A DNA stretch of 64,000 bases from JAXMCK01 sp046349395 (GTDB lineage Bacteria > Pseudomonadota > Alphaproteobacteria > Geminicoccales > Geminicoccaceae): the NCBI GenBank assembly GCA_046349395.1, contig JAXMCK010000005.1, forward strand, positions 558,001-622,000, in the 5' to 3' direction. A program made the translations under genes and the position numbers. The notes under the pieces are model-generated. The model was not told the DNA's origin, did not search any database, and saw only the letters and a list, made by a program, of their open reading frames with translations. Positions 16,981-26,085 of this stretch are shown one piece after another (the first letter of the stretch is position 1; each line of letters starts with the position of its first letter).

Positions 16981-18147
16981 ATGAGCAGCGAAACGACCCT
17001 CAAGCAATCCCGCCGCAGCAAGATCGCCCCGTTCCTCGTCATGGAGGTGGTGGCGGCGGCCAATGCGCGGGCGGCCGCCGGCCGCGACGTGCTGCACCTG
17101 GAGGTGGGCGAACCCGGTGCTGGAACGCCGGCACCTGCATTGGCGGCAGCGGCTGCCGCCGGTCCGAGCGCGAGGCAGTGCTACACCGAGGCCCTGGGCC
17201 TGCCCCAGCTGCGCCGGCGTATCGCGCAGCATTATGCGGAGACCTACGGCGTCGAGGTCGATCCTGGCCGCATCGCCGTGACCTCGGGCGCTTCGGGTGC
17301 CTTCGTGCTGGCGTTCCTCGCCATGTTCGACGCCGGCGACCGCGTGGTCGTCGCCGAGCCGGGCTACCCGGCCTACCGCAACATCCTGGAAGCGCTCGAC
17401 ATCGAGGCGGTGCCGTTGCCGGTCGGGCCCGAAACCCGTTTCCAGCCGACGGCCGCCGCCCTGGACACGCTGGAAGGTCCGCTGCACGGCCTGATCGTCG
17501 CCAGTCCATCCAACCCGACGGGCAGCCTGCTGCCGAGGAGCGAGTTGCAGCGGCTCGTCACCACCTGCCGCGCACGCGGCATGCGGCTGATCTCGGACGA
17601 GATCTATCACGGTATCACCTACGAGACGCCGGCCGACTGCGCCCTGTCGCTCAGCCGGGACGCGATCGTCATCAACAGTTTCTCGAAGTACTTCTGTATG
17701 ACCGGCTGGCGCCTGGGCTGGATGGTGCTGCCGGAGGATCTGGTGCCGGCCGTGACGCGGCTGGCGCAGAACCTGTTCATCGCACCGCCCACGATTTCCC
17801 AGTACGCCGCCATCGGCGCCTTCGAGGCGAAGGCCGAACTGGACGGTCTGGTGCATGGCTACCGCCGCAACCGCGACCGGCTGCGCGCCGCCCTCGCCTC
17901 GGTCGGGATCGACCGGATCGCTCCGCCCGACGGCGCCTTCTACCTCTACGCGGACGTCGGCGAGCGGACGGACGATTCGGTGGCCTGGTGCCGTCGACTG
18001 CTGGACGAGACCGGGGTGGCGCTCACCCCGGGCGTCGATTTCGATCCGGTCCGCGGCCGCCATTTCGTCCGCCTCTCCTTCGCCGGCACCGCTGCGGACG
18101 TCGACGCCGCCGCGGACCGCCTCGTCGCCTGGCTGCGGAAGACCTAG
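16981..18147 (+). CDS. class I/II PLP-dependent aminotransferase
   Basis: 388 aa, fold type I. The PLP lysine is K236 in INSFSKYFCMTGWRLGW; D206 and Y209 in ISDEIYHG contact the cofactor ring, and SPSNPTG binds substrate carboxylate. These motifs fit the aspartate/tyrosine/aromatic branch. The exact amino acid cannot be named from sequence. It is cytoplasmic. The gene is divergent from the M48 protease and overlaps the 3' end of rne by 4 bp tail to tail. Confidence 0.9.
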   Translation: MSSETTLKQSRRSKIAPFLVMEVVAAANARAAAGRDVLHLEVGEPGAGTPAPALAAAAAAGPSARQCYTEALGLPQLRRRIAQHYAETYGVEVDPGRIAVTSGASGAFVLAFLAMFDAGDRVVVAEPGYPAYRNILEALDIEAVPLPVGPETRFQPTAAALDTLEGPLHGLIVASPSNPTGSLLPRSELQRLVTTCRARGMRLISDEIYHGITYETPADCALSLSRDAIVINSFSKYFCMTGWRLGWMVLPEDLVPAVTRLAQNLFIAPPTISQYAAIGAFEAKAELDGLVHGYRRNRDRLRAALASVGIDRIAPPDGAFYLYADVGERTDDSVAWCRRLLDETGVALTPGVDFDPVRGRHFVRLSFAGTAADVDAAADRLVAWLRKT

Positions 18148-20768
18148 CGGATCAGCCGGCTCCACCAGCCCTGGCGCGGCGGCTTCGGCGGTTCGCTCGC
18201 CGTCAAGGCCGGCTCCGGCTCGCGCGCCGCCTCCTCGCGCACGGGCTCGGGCTCGGTGGGCGCCCCGTTGGCGGCCACCGGCTCCGGGCCCACGGCCTCG
18301 GCTGCCGCAACGGGCTCCGGAATGGCGGGCGGGATCGCAAGCTCGGCCGCTGCCGTCTCCTCGGCTGCGGACACCTCGACCTTCTTGCGGCTCCGGCGCG
18401 GGGCCGCGGCCTTCTTTGGCGCCTTCGCCTCGTTCGGCTCCTTCGCCTCCTTGGGCTCCTTGGGCGCTTTCTTCGGCCTGAGCGCCTTCGGCTCTTTGAT
18501 CGGCTTCGCTTCGGCTGGCTTCGCTTCGGCCTGCTCGGGCTCTGCTGCTGCAGCCTCCGTGGGCTCCTTCGGCTTTGCAGGTGCCCGGCGACGACGCGGC
18601 GTCTTGGCCTCGGGCTCCGCCTCGACAGACGGTACGGGAGCCGCGGCCGGCAAGGCGCCGAGTTCGACCGACTCGCCTCTGATCGCCGGCTGCTCGTCGG
18701 CCACCGGCACGGTTGGCGGCAGGGCCATGGGCGCCAGCACGACGAACTCGGGAGGGGGCTCGTCGATCGCGGGCTGGGGCATCTCCTCCGGCCCGATCGG
18801 CTCGTCGCCCTCGTCCTCGACGTCCTCGCCCTCGAACTGCTGTGCTTCCGCACCGCCCTGCTGGTTCTGACCCGGCACTTCGCCACCGCGACGACGACGG
18901 CGCCGGCGACGACGACGCCGGCGCTGGCCCTCCTCGCCTTCCTCTCGCGTCTCCCGGGCCTCGCGGGCGACGGGCTCCGCCCCTTCCGCACGTACCGGCT
19001 GCTGGCGGCGACGGGGCTGCTCCGCTTCGGCCTCCACCGGCTCGCGGTAGGGCTCGCGCTCCTCGGCGGTAGCGACCGACGTGATCGGTCCGGGTGCGGG
19101 AGGCTGCTGCTCCTCGCCGCGCTCGCGGCGCTCCAGCAGCTCCATCTCCATCGCCGGCGGTACCAGATCGGTACCGACGCCGACGATGACCCGCATCTGG
19201 TAGCGCTCCTCTAGTCGCGAGAGCGCCTCGCGCTTCTGGTTGAGCACGTAGAGCGCCACGTCGGGCGGCAGCACGATGCGCATCGCCGCCGCCTCGCGCC
19301 GGATTCCCTCCTCCTGGATGGCGCGCAGCGCCTGCAGCGCGCAGCTCTCGGTCGAGCGGACCACACCCATGCCGGCGCAATGCGGGCAGATCTGGCTGGA
19401 AAGCTCCTGCAGGCTGGCGCGCAGCCGCTGCCGTGACAGCTCCAGGAGGCCGAAGGTGGAGATCTTGCCGACCTGGATCCGCGCCCGGTCGAACTTCAGC
19501 GCGTCGCGCATCCGCTTCTCGACGGCGCGCTGGTGGCGATTCTCCGCCATGTCGATGAAGTCGATGACGATGAGGCCGGCCAGATCGCGCAGGCGGAGCT
19601 GGCGGGCGACCTCGTCGGCCGCTTCCAGGTTCGTCTTCACCGCCGTCTCGTCGATGTGCCGCTCGCGGGTCGACCGCCCGGAGTTGACGTCGATGGCGGT
19701 CAGCGCCTCGGTGGTGTGGATCACGATCGAGCCGCCGGACGGCAGCCGCACCGTCGGGCTGTGCATCCCGTCGAGCTGCTCCTCGACCCGGTGCTGCACG
19801 AACAGCGGCAGCTCGTCCTCGTGCTTCTTCACCACGCGGACGCGGCTCGGCATCAGCATCTGCATCAGGCGCCGGGCGCTCTTGTAGCCCTCCTCGCCCT
19901 CGACGATGACCTCCTCGATGTCCCGCGTGTAAAGGTCGCGGAGTGCTCGCTTGATGAGGTCGCCTTCCTCGTAGATCAGCTTCGGGGCCACGCTCTTCAG
20001 CGTGGTCTCGCGGATCTCGTTCCACAGCCGCAGCAGGTACTCGTAGTCGCGGCGGATCTCGGCCCGCGTGCGCTCCTGGCCCGCCGTGCGGATGATGAGG
20101 CCCATCCCCTGCGGGATCTCGAGTTCCTGGGCGATGTCCTTGAGCCTGCGGCGATCTTCGACGCTGGAGATCTTCCGGCTGATGCCGCCGCCACGGGGCG
20201 TGTTGGGCATCAGCACGCAGTAGCGGCCGGCGAGCGACAGGTAGGTCGTGAGCGCGGCACCCTTGTTGCCGCGCTCTTCCTTGACGACCTGCACCAGCAT
20301 GATCTGCCGGCGCTTCACGACCTCCTGGATCTTGTAGCTGCGCAGCAGCCGGGACCGGCGGCGGGCCGCCTCGTCCATCATGTCCGAGCGCTCGGCCTCG
20401 GCATCGTCCTCGGCCGAGTCGGCAGCACCGTTGCCGCCATTGCCGTCATCGGCGTCGGCCACGTTGGCGCGCGAGGACGCCATCTCGTGCTCGAGGTCGT
20501 CGAGCAGGGCGCGGTCGGCCTGCGGGATCTGATAATAGTCGGGGTGGATCTCGCTGAAGGCGAGGAAACCGTGCCGATTACCGCCATATTCGACGAAGGC
20601 GGCCTGCAGCGACGGCTCGACCCGTGTCACCTTGGCGAGGTAGATGTTTCCTTTGAGTTGCTTCTTCGTCGACGTCTCGAAATCGAAGTCGACGAGGTGA
20701 TTGTCATCGAGAACGACGGCCCGGGTCTCTTCCGGGTGGGTCGCATCGATGAGCATCCGTCGTGTCAT
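18144..20768 (-). CDS. rne: ribonuclease E
   Basis: 874 aa. An S1 RNA-binding domain (about 36-165) contains an acidic insert (about 100-138), as in other alphaproteobacterial RNase E. The catalytic aspartates are D360 (AIDVNSG) and D403 (VIDFIDM), and the Zn-link cysteines C461/C464 lie in CPHCAGMG. The C-terminal third (about 560-874) is disordered, with an Arg-only run near residue 625, Pro/Glu/Ala/Lys-rich repeats, and a conserved-looking Trp-rich end (GWWSRLIR) probably used for degradosome or membrane contacts. It makes initiating cuts in mRNA decay and matures rRNA and tRNA. A long 5' leader precedes it. Confidence 0.96.
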   Translation of the reverse strand: MTRRMLIDATHPEETRAVVLDDNHLVDFDFETSTKKQLKGNIYLAKVTRVEPSLQAAFVEYGGNRHGFLAFSEIHPDYYQIPQADRALLDDLEHEMASSRANVADADDGNGGNGAADSAEDDAEAERSDMMDEAARRRSRLLRSYKIQEVVKRRQIMLVQVVKEERGNKGAALTTYLSLAGRYCVLMPNTPRGGGISRKISSVEDRRRLKDIAQELEIPQGMGLIIRTAGQERTRAEIRRDYEYLLRLWNEIRETTLKSVAPKLIYEEGDLIKRALRDLYTRDIEEVIVEGEEGYKSARRLMQMLMPSRVRVVKKHEDELPLFVQHRVEEQLDGMHSPTVRLPSGGSIVIHTTEALTAIDVNSGRSTRERHIDETAVKTNLEAADEVARQLRLRDLAGLIVIDFIDMAENRHQRAVEKRMRDALKFDRARIQVGKISTFGLLELSRQRLRASLQELSSQICPHCAGMGVVRSTESCALQALRAIQEEGIRREAAAMRIVLPPDVALYVLNQKREALSRLEERYQMRVIVGVGTDLVPPAMEMELLERRERGEEQQPPAPGPITSVATAEEREPYREPVEAEAEQPRRRQQPVRAEGAEPVAREARETREEGEEGQRRRRRRRRRRRRGGEVPGQNQQGGAEAQQFEGEDVEDEGDEPIGPEEMPQPAIDEPPPEFVVLAPMALPPTVPVADEQPAIRGESVELGALPAAAPVPSVEAEPEAKTPRRRRAPAKPKEPTEAAAAEPEQAEAKPAEAKPIKEPKALRPKKAPKEPKEAKEPNEAKAPKKAAAPRRSRKKVEVSAAEETAAAELAIPPAIPEPVAAAEAVGPEPVAANGAPTEPEPVREEAAREPEPALTASEPPKPPRQGWWSRLIR

Positions 20769-21162
20769 TGCAGATGAACTCCAGGCGCCGCGCCACGGGC
20801 CGACCTCGAGGCCAGCCGCGGATGGGGCGCCGTATGGGCGGGAGGGCTCCGCTCACTGCGTTGTGCCGGCGCATCGGGGGCGAGGCGGTGCAGGAACGGA
20901 AGGTCGCGGTCGGGCACCGCGCGGGAGCGACGAAGCCGTCGGTCATCTCGTAACGACAGACGTGCGTGAACGGCATGACCCGCGCAACATGACCCGTAAT
21001 GGAAGCAGATGTTCGTTCTGCGGTGCCGTCCCTCGCACGGATTGCCCGCGCGGCGTGAGTTCACGGCACCACCCACTGACCATCGCACGCCGACTATAGT
21101 CGCTGGGCAAACGTCCTACAATGAGATATTGACAAGGCCTGGGGCCGTTACGAAACAGCGGC
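20769..21162. promoter_or_regulatory. divergent rne / amidase intergenic region with candidate rne promoter
   Basis: 394 bp between divergent genes. On the minus strand TTGTAG (21121-21116) and TATAGT (21098-21093) with a 17-bp spacer form a candidate rne promoter. This would give a leader of about 315 nt before the rne ATG at 20768. Long autoregulatory leaders are known for rne in enterobacteria. A TTGACA at 21129-21134 faces the amidase gene but has no good -10 partner. No small gene is evident in the leader. Confidence 0.4.
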
Positions 21163-22479
21163 TTGCGGGCCTATGTTGATCCGAAGCGCGAGACTTGGTC
21201 GCAACGCTTGAGAAAGATCCTGGTCCGTCTTCTCCTTTTTTGGCCGCTGTGGCTTCTGCCCGTGGCGGCGGCCTTCGCCGATTCCGCACCCGAGATCAGG
21301 AACGTTAGGGTCACGACCGTCGGCGAGATCACGAGGCTGATCCTCGAGATCGACCGCGAGACCGCCCATACGGCGGGCGTCACCGCGGACGGCAGCAAGC
21401 TTCTGATCGACCTGCCGGCAGCGATGTGGCGCCTCGGCAGCGACCGCATCGAGCCGGAAGGCGTCGTCACGTCGATGCGCTACGGCCGCACGCCGGAGGG
21501 TGCGGCACGGCTCGTGGCGGACGTCAGCGACGGCACGCGGATCGCGGGCCAGCGCCTGCTGCCCGCCGATGCCGACGCCGAAAACTGGCGTCTCATCATC
21601 TTCCTCGAAGGCACCCCGCCGACCATCGTGGCACGAAGGTCTCCCCCGCTCCCGCTCGCCCGTCCAGAGCCCCTCGACGTGGCCGGCACAGCGAAGCTCG
21701 ATCCCGCCTTGCGCGAGGCGTGGCAGCCCGTCGCCGCTCGGCAGTCCAAGGTGGTGGCGGTGGCCATTGCCGCCCCGGTGCGCCTCCCGAAGGCCCGCCT
21801 GCCCCTGATCGTGCTCGATCCCGGGCATGGTGGGGAGGATCCGGGTGCTATCGCCGTCAACGGCAGCTACGAGAAGAACATCGTCCTGGAGCTGGCGCAG
21901 GCGACGGCGGATCTGATCGAGCGGAGCGGCCGCTACCGCGTCGCCATGACCCGCAACGACGACGTCTATGTCGGGCTGCGGCAGCGCATCGCCGAGGCCC
22001 GCGCCCTCGGCGGCGACCTCTTCATCTCGATCCATGCCGACAGCATCGCTGCACCGGACCGGCGCGGTGCCTCGATCTACACGCTCTCGGAGACGGCCTC
22101 CGACGACGAGGCCGCGCGCCTGGCGGCGGTCGAGAACAAGGCCGACATCCTGGCCCATGCCGACCTTTCCAACCATCACGCGATGGTTGCAGGAATCCTT
22201 CTCGATCTTGCACAACGCGATACGCTCAACAGATCTATAGCTTTCGCCGAGATGCTGGCGGAGGAGGTGTCCCATGTCTCGCCACTGCTGCGCCGTCACC
22301 GCCGTTTCGCCGGCTTTGCCGTGCTGAAATCGCCCGACATGCCCTCGGTCCTGCTGGAGACGGGCTACCTGTCCAATCCGGACGATGTGCGCAATCTGAT
22401 ACGCCCGCAGTTTCGCGCCAAGTTGAGCGCCGCTATACTTCAGGCATTGGATCGCTACTTCGGCCGGCAAGATTCCTAG
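21163..22479 (+). CDS. N-acetylmuramoyl-L-alanine amidase, AmiC type
   Basis: 438 aa from TTG 21163. A hydrophobic segment near residue 25 (VRLLLFWPLWLLPVAAA) serves as signal peptide. Residues about 40-140 form an AMIN domain that targets septal wall, and about 210-430 form an Amidase_3 domain. Zinc ligands are visible in LDPGHGGEDPGA (His), NGSYEKNIVLELA (Glu) and ISIHADS (His), with the catalytic Glu in VLLETGYLSN. The enzyme cleaves the amide between muramic acid and the stem peptide at division. The next gene, PBP1A, begins 46 bp downstream on the same strand, so the two are likely co-transcribed and couple wall opening to synthesis. Confidence 0.93.
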   Translation: MRAYVDPKRETWSQRLRKILVRLLLFWPLWLLPVAAAFADSAPEIRNVRVTTVGEITRLILEIDRETAHTAGVTADGSKLLIDLPAAMWRLGSDRIEPEGVVTSMRYGRTPEGAARLVADVSDGTRIAGQRLLPADADAENWRLIIFLEGTPPTIVARRSPPLPLARPEPLDVAGTAKLDPALREAWQPVAARQSKVVAVAIAAPVRLPKARLPLIVLDPGHGGEDPGAIAVNGSYEKNIVLELAQATADLIERSGRYRVAMTRNDDVYVGLRQRIAEARALGGDLFISIHADSIAAPDRRGASIYTLSETASDDEAARLAAVENKADILAHADLSNHHAMVAGILLDLAQRDTLNRSIAFAEMLAEEVSHVSPLLRRHRRFAGFAVLKSPDMPSVLLETGYLSNPDDVRNLIRPQFRAKLSAAILQALDRYFGRQDS

Positions 22480-22525
22480 CGGCGACCCAGCCGCCGCCCC
22501 GCCCTCACGTTCAAGGAAGCTCCCG

Positions 22526-24907
22526 TTGCGACGCCTGTTCAGGTTCCTCGGCCGTCTCGTGATGTTCGGCGTCGGTCTCGTGGTGGTCGCCGTCGCCGCT
22601 GTCGCGGGTCTGGTCTACCTCGATGCGGGCGATCTTCCCGACCATCGGCAGCTGGCCGCCTACGAGCCGCCGACGGCGACGCGCATCCACGGCGGCGACG
22701 GCAGCCTGCTCGCCGAATATGCCCGCGAGAAGCGCGTCTTCGTCCCGGTCGAGGCGATGCCCGACCGGCTGAAGCAGGCCTTCATCGCCGCCGAGGACCA
22801 GAACTTCTACCGCCATTTCGGCGTCGATCCCGTCGGCGTGATCCGCGCGGCGATCGACAACATCCAGCGGGCGAAGGAGAACAAGCGACCGCAGGGTGCC
22901 TCGACCATCACCCAGCAGGTCGCCAAGAACTTCCTCCTCAGCAACGAGCTGTCGTTCGAGCGCAAGATCAAGGAGGCCGTGCTGGCCCTGCGCATCGAGG
23001 AGGCATTCACCAAGGACAAGATCCTCGAACTCTATCTCAACGAGATCTTCCTCGGCAACCGCTCCTACGGTGTCGCGGCGGCAGCGCTCAACTACTTCGA
23101 CAAGTCATTGGACGAGCTGTCACTGGGCGAGATGGCCTTCCTCGGCGGGTTGCCCAAGGCCCCCGCCAGCTACGATCCGCGCAAGAACATGGACACCGCC
23201 CTCGAGCGGCGGAACTACGTCCTGCAGCGGATGCAGGAAGACGGGTACATCACCCCGGCCGAGGCGGAGGCAGCGCGCCAGGAGCCCTTGCAGGTCAAGG
23301 ATCAGACGGCGACCGAGATCGCCAGTGCGGACTTCTTCGTCGAGGAGGTTCGTCGGCAGCTGGTGGACCGGCTGGGCGAGGCCGGCTTCTACGAGGGCGG
23401 CCTCTCGGTGCGCACCACACTCTCGGCCGACATGCAGGCGATGGCGGACGAGGCGCTGCGACGCGGCCTCGTCAAGTTCGACCGGAACCACGCCTACCGC
23501 GGCCCGTGGGGTAACATCGACCTCAAGGCCGCCGGCAAGGAATGGCCCGCGGCACTGGCGGCCCAGGACCCGGGGTTCGAACTGAGGAGCTGGCGGACGG
23601 GCGTCGTTCTCTCGGGCAAAGGGGGCGTCGAGGTCGGTCTGGCGGACGGCAGTCGCATCGCCCTTGACGGCAACGACGTGCGCTGGGCGTCGCGGCGACA
23701 GGCCCTGAAGCCCGGCGACCTCGTCCTGGTGGAGCCTCAGGACGGTGGCGGCTGGTCATTGCGGCAGCGCCCGGTCGTCGAGGGTGCCGTCGTCGCCATG
23801 GACCCGCATACCGGCCGTGTGCTGGCGATGAGCGGGGGCTTCAGCTTCCGCCAGAGCAAGTTCAACCGCGCCACCCAGGCGTGGCGGCAGCCGGGCTCCT
23901 CCTTCAAGCCGTTCGTCTACCTGGCGGCACTGGAGAACGGCTACACGCCGAGCAGCATCGTGCTCGATGCGCCGATCTCGATCGACCAGGGCCCGGGCAA
24001 ACCGCCATGGCGCCCCGAGAACTACAGCGAGCGCTATTATGGGCCGACCACGCTCCGTGTCGGCCTGGAGAAGTCGCGGAACGTCATGACGGTGCGCCTG
24101 GCGCAGGCCATCGGCATCGACGCGGTCATCGACGTGGCGCACCGGTTCGGCATCGACCAGCGCATGGAGCGGCATCTGGCAGCGGCCCTCGGCACGCAGG
24201 AAGTGACGGTGCTGCGTCTGGCGACGGCCTATGCGCAGCTCGTCAACGGCGGCCGCCAGCTGGAGCCCTACCTCGTCGAGGAGATCCAGGACCGGCACGG
24301 GCGCATCGTGATGCGGCGCGAGACGCGTCCCTGCGACGGCTGCAATGCGGCCTGGGCGGACGGCGCCCTGCCGCCCCCGCTGCCCGACAACCGCCCCGAG
24401 ATCGTGGATCCGCGGATCGCCTTCCAGGTGGTGAACATCCTGGAGGGGGTGATCGAGCGTGGGACGGCGGAAGAGGCCCTCTCGCTAGGCCGGCCGCTCG
24501 CCGGCAAGACGGGGACGACGAACGACGCCAAGGACGCCTGGTTCGTCGGGTTCTCGCCCGATCTCGTGATCGCGGTGTGGATCGGCTACGACCAGCCGGC
24601 CAGCCTCGGCGACCAGGCGACGGGTGCGAAGCTGGCCCTGCCGATCTGGATGGACGTCATGGCGAAGGCCACCGAGGGCGAGCGTCCGATCCCGTTCCGC
24701 ACGCCGCCGGGCGTGCTGCTGGTGCGGGTCGACGCCGCCAGCGGGCGACTCGCCAGCGGCGACGGCAAGGACATCATCGCCGAGGCGTACCTGCCCGGCA
24801 CCGAGCCCGTGCGCCGGGCCGAGACCGATGTCGGCGACGGCATCTACAGGCCGAACGGGCCGAACGGGCTCGGCGTCACCGGTGCCAGTGGCGGTGGCAT
24901 CTACTGA
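22526..24907 (+). CDS. mrcA: penicillin-binding protein 1A, bifunctional
   Basis: 793 aa from TTG 22526, preceded by AAGGAAGC. One N-terminal membrane helix (about 10-32) is followed by a GT51 transglycosylase domain with catalytic E90 in IAAEDQNFYRHFGVD and the RPQGASTITQQVAKN motif. An OB-like insert (about 300-410) and the transpeptidase follow. Transpeptidase motifs are S458-SF-K461 (nucleophile and base), an SRN triad in VGLEKSRNVMTV and AGKTGTTNDAKDAWFVG. The protein polymerises and cross-links peptidoglycan from the inner membrane. It lies downstream of the amidase gene and 55 bp before prfB. Confidence 0.95.
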   Translation: MRRLFRFLGRLVMFGVGLVVVAVAAVAGLVYLDAGDLPDHRQLAAYEPPTATRIHGGDGSLLAEYAREKRVFVPVEAMPDRLKQAFIAAEDQNFYRHFGVDPVGVIRAAIDNIQRAKENKRPQGASTITQQVAKNFLLSNELSFERKIKEAVLALRIEEAFTKDKILELYLNEIFLGNRSYGVAAAALNYFDKSLDELSLGEMAFLGGLPKAPASYDPRKNMDTALERRNYVLQRMQEDGYITPAEAEAARQEPLQVKDQTATEIASADFFVEEVRRQLVDRLGEAGFYEGGLSVRTTLSADMQAMADEALRRGLVKFDRNHAYRGPWGNIDLKAAGKEWPAALAAQDPGFELRSWRTGVVLSGKGGVEVGLADGSRIALDGNDVRWASRRQALKPGDLVLVEPQDGGGWSLRQRPVVEGAVVAMDPHTGRVLAMSGGFSFRQSKFNRATQAWRQPGSSFKPFVYLAALENGYTPSSIVLDAPISIDQGPGKPPWRPENYSERYYGPTTLRVGLEKSRNVMTVRLAQAIGIDAVIDVAHRFGIDQRMERHLAAALGTQEVTVLRLATAYAQLVNGGRQLEPYLVEEIQDRHGRIVMRRETRPCDGCNAAWADGALPPPLPDNRPEIVDPRIAFQVVNILEGVIERGTAEEALSLGRPLAGKTGTTNDAKDAWFVGFSPDLVIAVWIGYDQPASLGDQATGAKLALPIWMDVMAKATEGERPIPFRTPPGVLLVRVDAASGRLASGDGKDIIAEAYLPGTEPVRRAETDVGDGIYRPNGPNGLGVTGASGGGIY

Positions 24908-24962
24908 CACCATTTGCTATCCATCCCTTTCCCCCTGATCCCCGCCGGAGCTTTCGCGGACG

Positions 24963-26085
24963 ATGCGTGCCGAACTCGTGAACCTTGCCGACCCGATCCG
25001 AGAGGGTCTCGTCCTGCTCCGGAGGCATCTTTGACTGGGATCAGGCCCTCCTCCGCCTCGACGAGCTGAACAGCCTCAGCGAGGACCCGAAGCTCTGGGA
25101 CAATCCTGAGAAGGCCCAGGCGCTGATGCGCGAGCGGAACAAGCTCGCGGCCGCGGTCGAGAAGCAGCGCTCGCTGGAGCGAGGGCTCGACGACGCGGTG
25201 GGTCTGGCGGAGCTCGCCGAGGAGGAGAACGACGAGGGGACGATCGCCGAGATCCAGGCCGACCTTGAGCGGATCCACAGCGAGGTGGCCCGTCTCCAGC
25301 TCGAGAGCCTGCTCTCGGGCGAGGCCGACGGCAACGACTGCTTCCTGCAGGTGAACGCGGGCGCCGGCGGCACCGAGAGCCAGGACTGGGCCGAGATGCT
25401 GCTGCGGATGTACGTCCGCTGGGCCGAGCAGCACGGCTACAAGGTCGAGTGGATCGAAGAGAGCGAGGGCGAGGAGGCGGGGCTGAAGTCGGCCACGGTG
25501 AAGATCCTGGGCCAGAACGGCTATGGCTGGCTGAAGACGGAGTCGGGCGTGCACCGGCTGGTGCGCATCTCGCCCTTCGACAGCCAGGCCCGCCGTCACA
25601 CCAGCTTCGCCAGCGTCTGGGTGTCCCCTGTCGTCGACGACTCGATTCAGATCGAGATCCTGGACAAGGACCTGAAGATCGACACCTACCGCGCCTCGGG
25701 TGCCGGCGGTCAGCACGTGAACCGGACCGACTCGGCCGTGCGTATCACGCACATGCCGACCGGGATCGTCGTCGCCTGCCAGAACGACCGCAGCCAGCAC
25801 CGCAACCGTGCGCAGGCGATGGACATGCTGCGCGCCCGCCTGTTCGAGCGCGAGATCGCCCAGCGGCGGGCCGAATCGGACGCGATCGAGGCAACGAAGA
25901 CGGACGTCGGCTGGGGCCACCAGATCCGCTCCTACGTCCTCCACCCCTACAAGATGGTGAAGGATCTCCGCACCGGCGTGGAGAGCGGCAACCCGCAGGC
26001 GATCCTCGACGGCGACCTCGACGCCTTCCTCGAGGCGGCCCTCGCCGAGGGTGCGGGCAACAAGCGCGTCGACGTGGACGCTTGA
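24963..26085 (+). CDS. prfB: peptide chain release factor 2, with programmed +1 frameshift
   Basis: The frame opens at ATG 24963 and reads 22 codons to CTT (25029-25031) followed by an in-frame TGA (25032-25034). A +1 slip at CTT-TGA-C moves ribosomes to GAC at 25033 and a frame that stays open to 26085, giving about 373 aa. A Shine-Dalgarno-like CGGAGG sits 3 nt before the CTT, the classic stimulator. The main part holds the codon-recognition tripeptide SPF (SPFDSQARRHTS) and the GGQ motif in GAGGQHVN. RF2 reads UGA and UAA, so low RF2 raises frameshifting and its own synthesis. A gene model starting at TTG 24985 would be an artefact. Confidence 0.95.
25019..25035 (+). promoter_or_regulatory. 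RF2 programmed +1 frameshift site
   Basis: An internal SD-like CGGAGG ending at 25025, a 3-nt spacer, then CTT-TGA-C. This is the canonical autoregulatory site of bacterial prfB. The slippery CTT is codon 23 of the short upstream frame. Confidence 0.93.

Noticed and set aside
18880..18925. Short tandem repeat encoding a run of arginines
   Set aside because: It is low-complexity coding sequence in the disordered tail of RNase E, not an independent repeat.
16867..20025. Very long open frame on the minus strand overlapping rne and the aminotransferase gene
   Set aside because: It is a shadow in GC-rich DNA: Arg/Gly/Ala-rich with no domain, and it overlaps two well-supported genes.
21129..21134. 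TTGACA as the -35 box of an amidase promoter
   Set aside because: No acceptable -10 sequence occurs 16-18 bp downstream.
24985..26085. prfB starting at TTG 24985
   Set aside because: The N-terminus it gives does not look like RF2, whereas the frame from 24963 plus the +1 site gives the exact family pattern.
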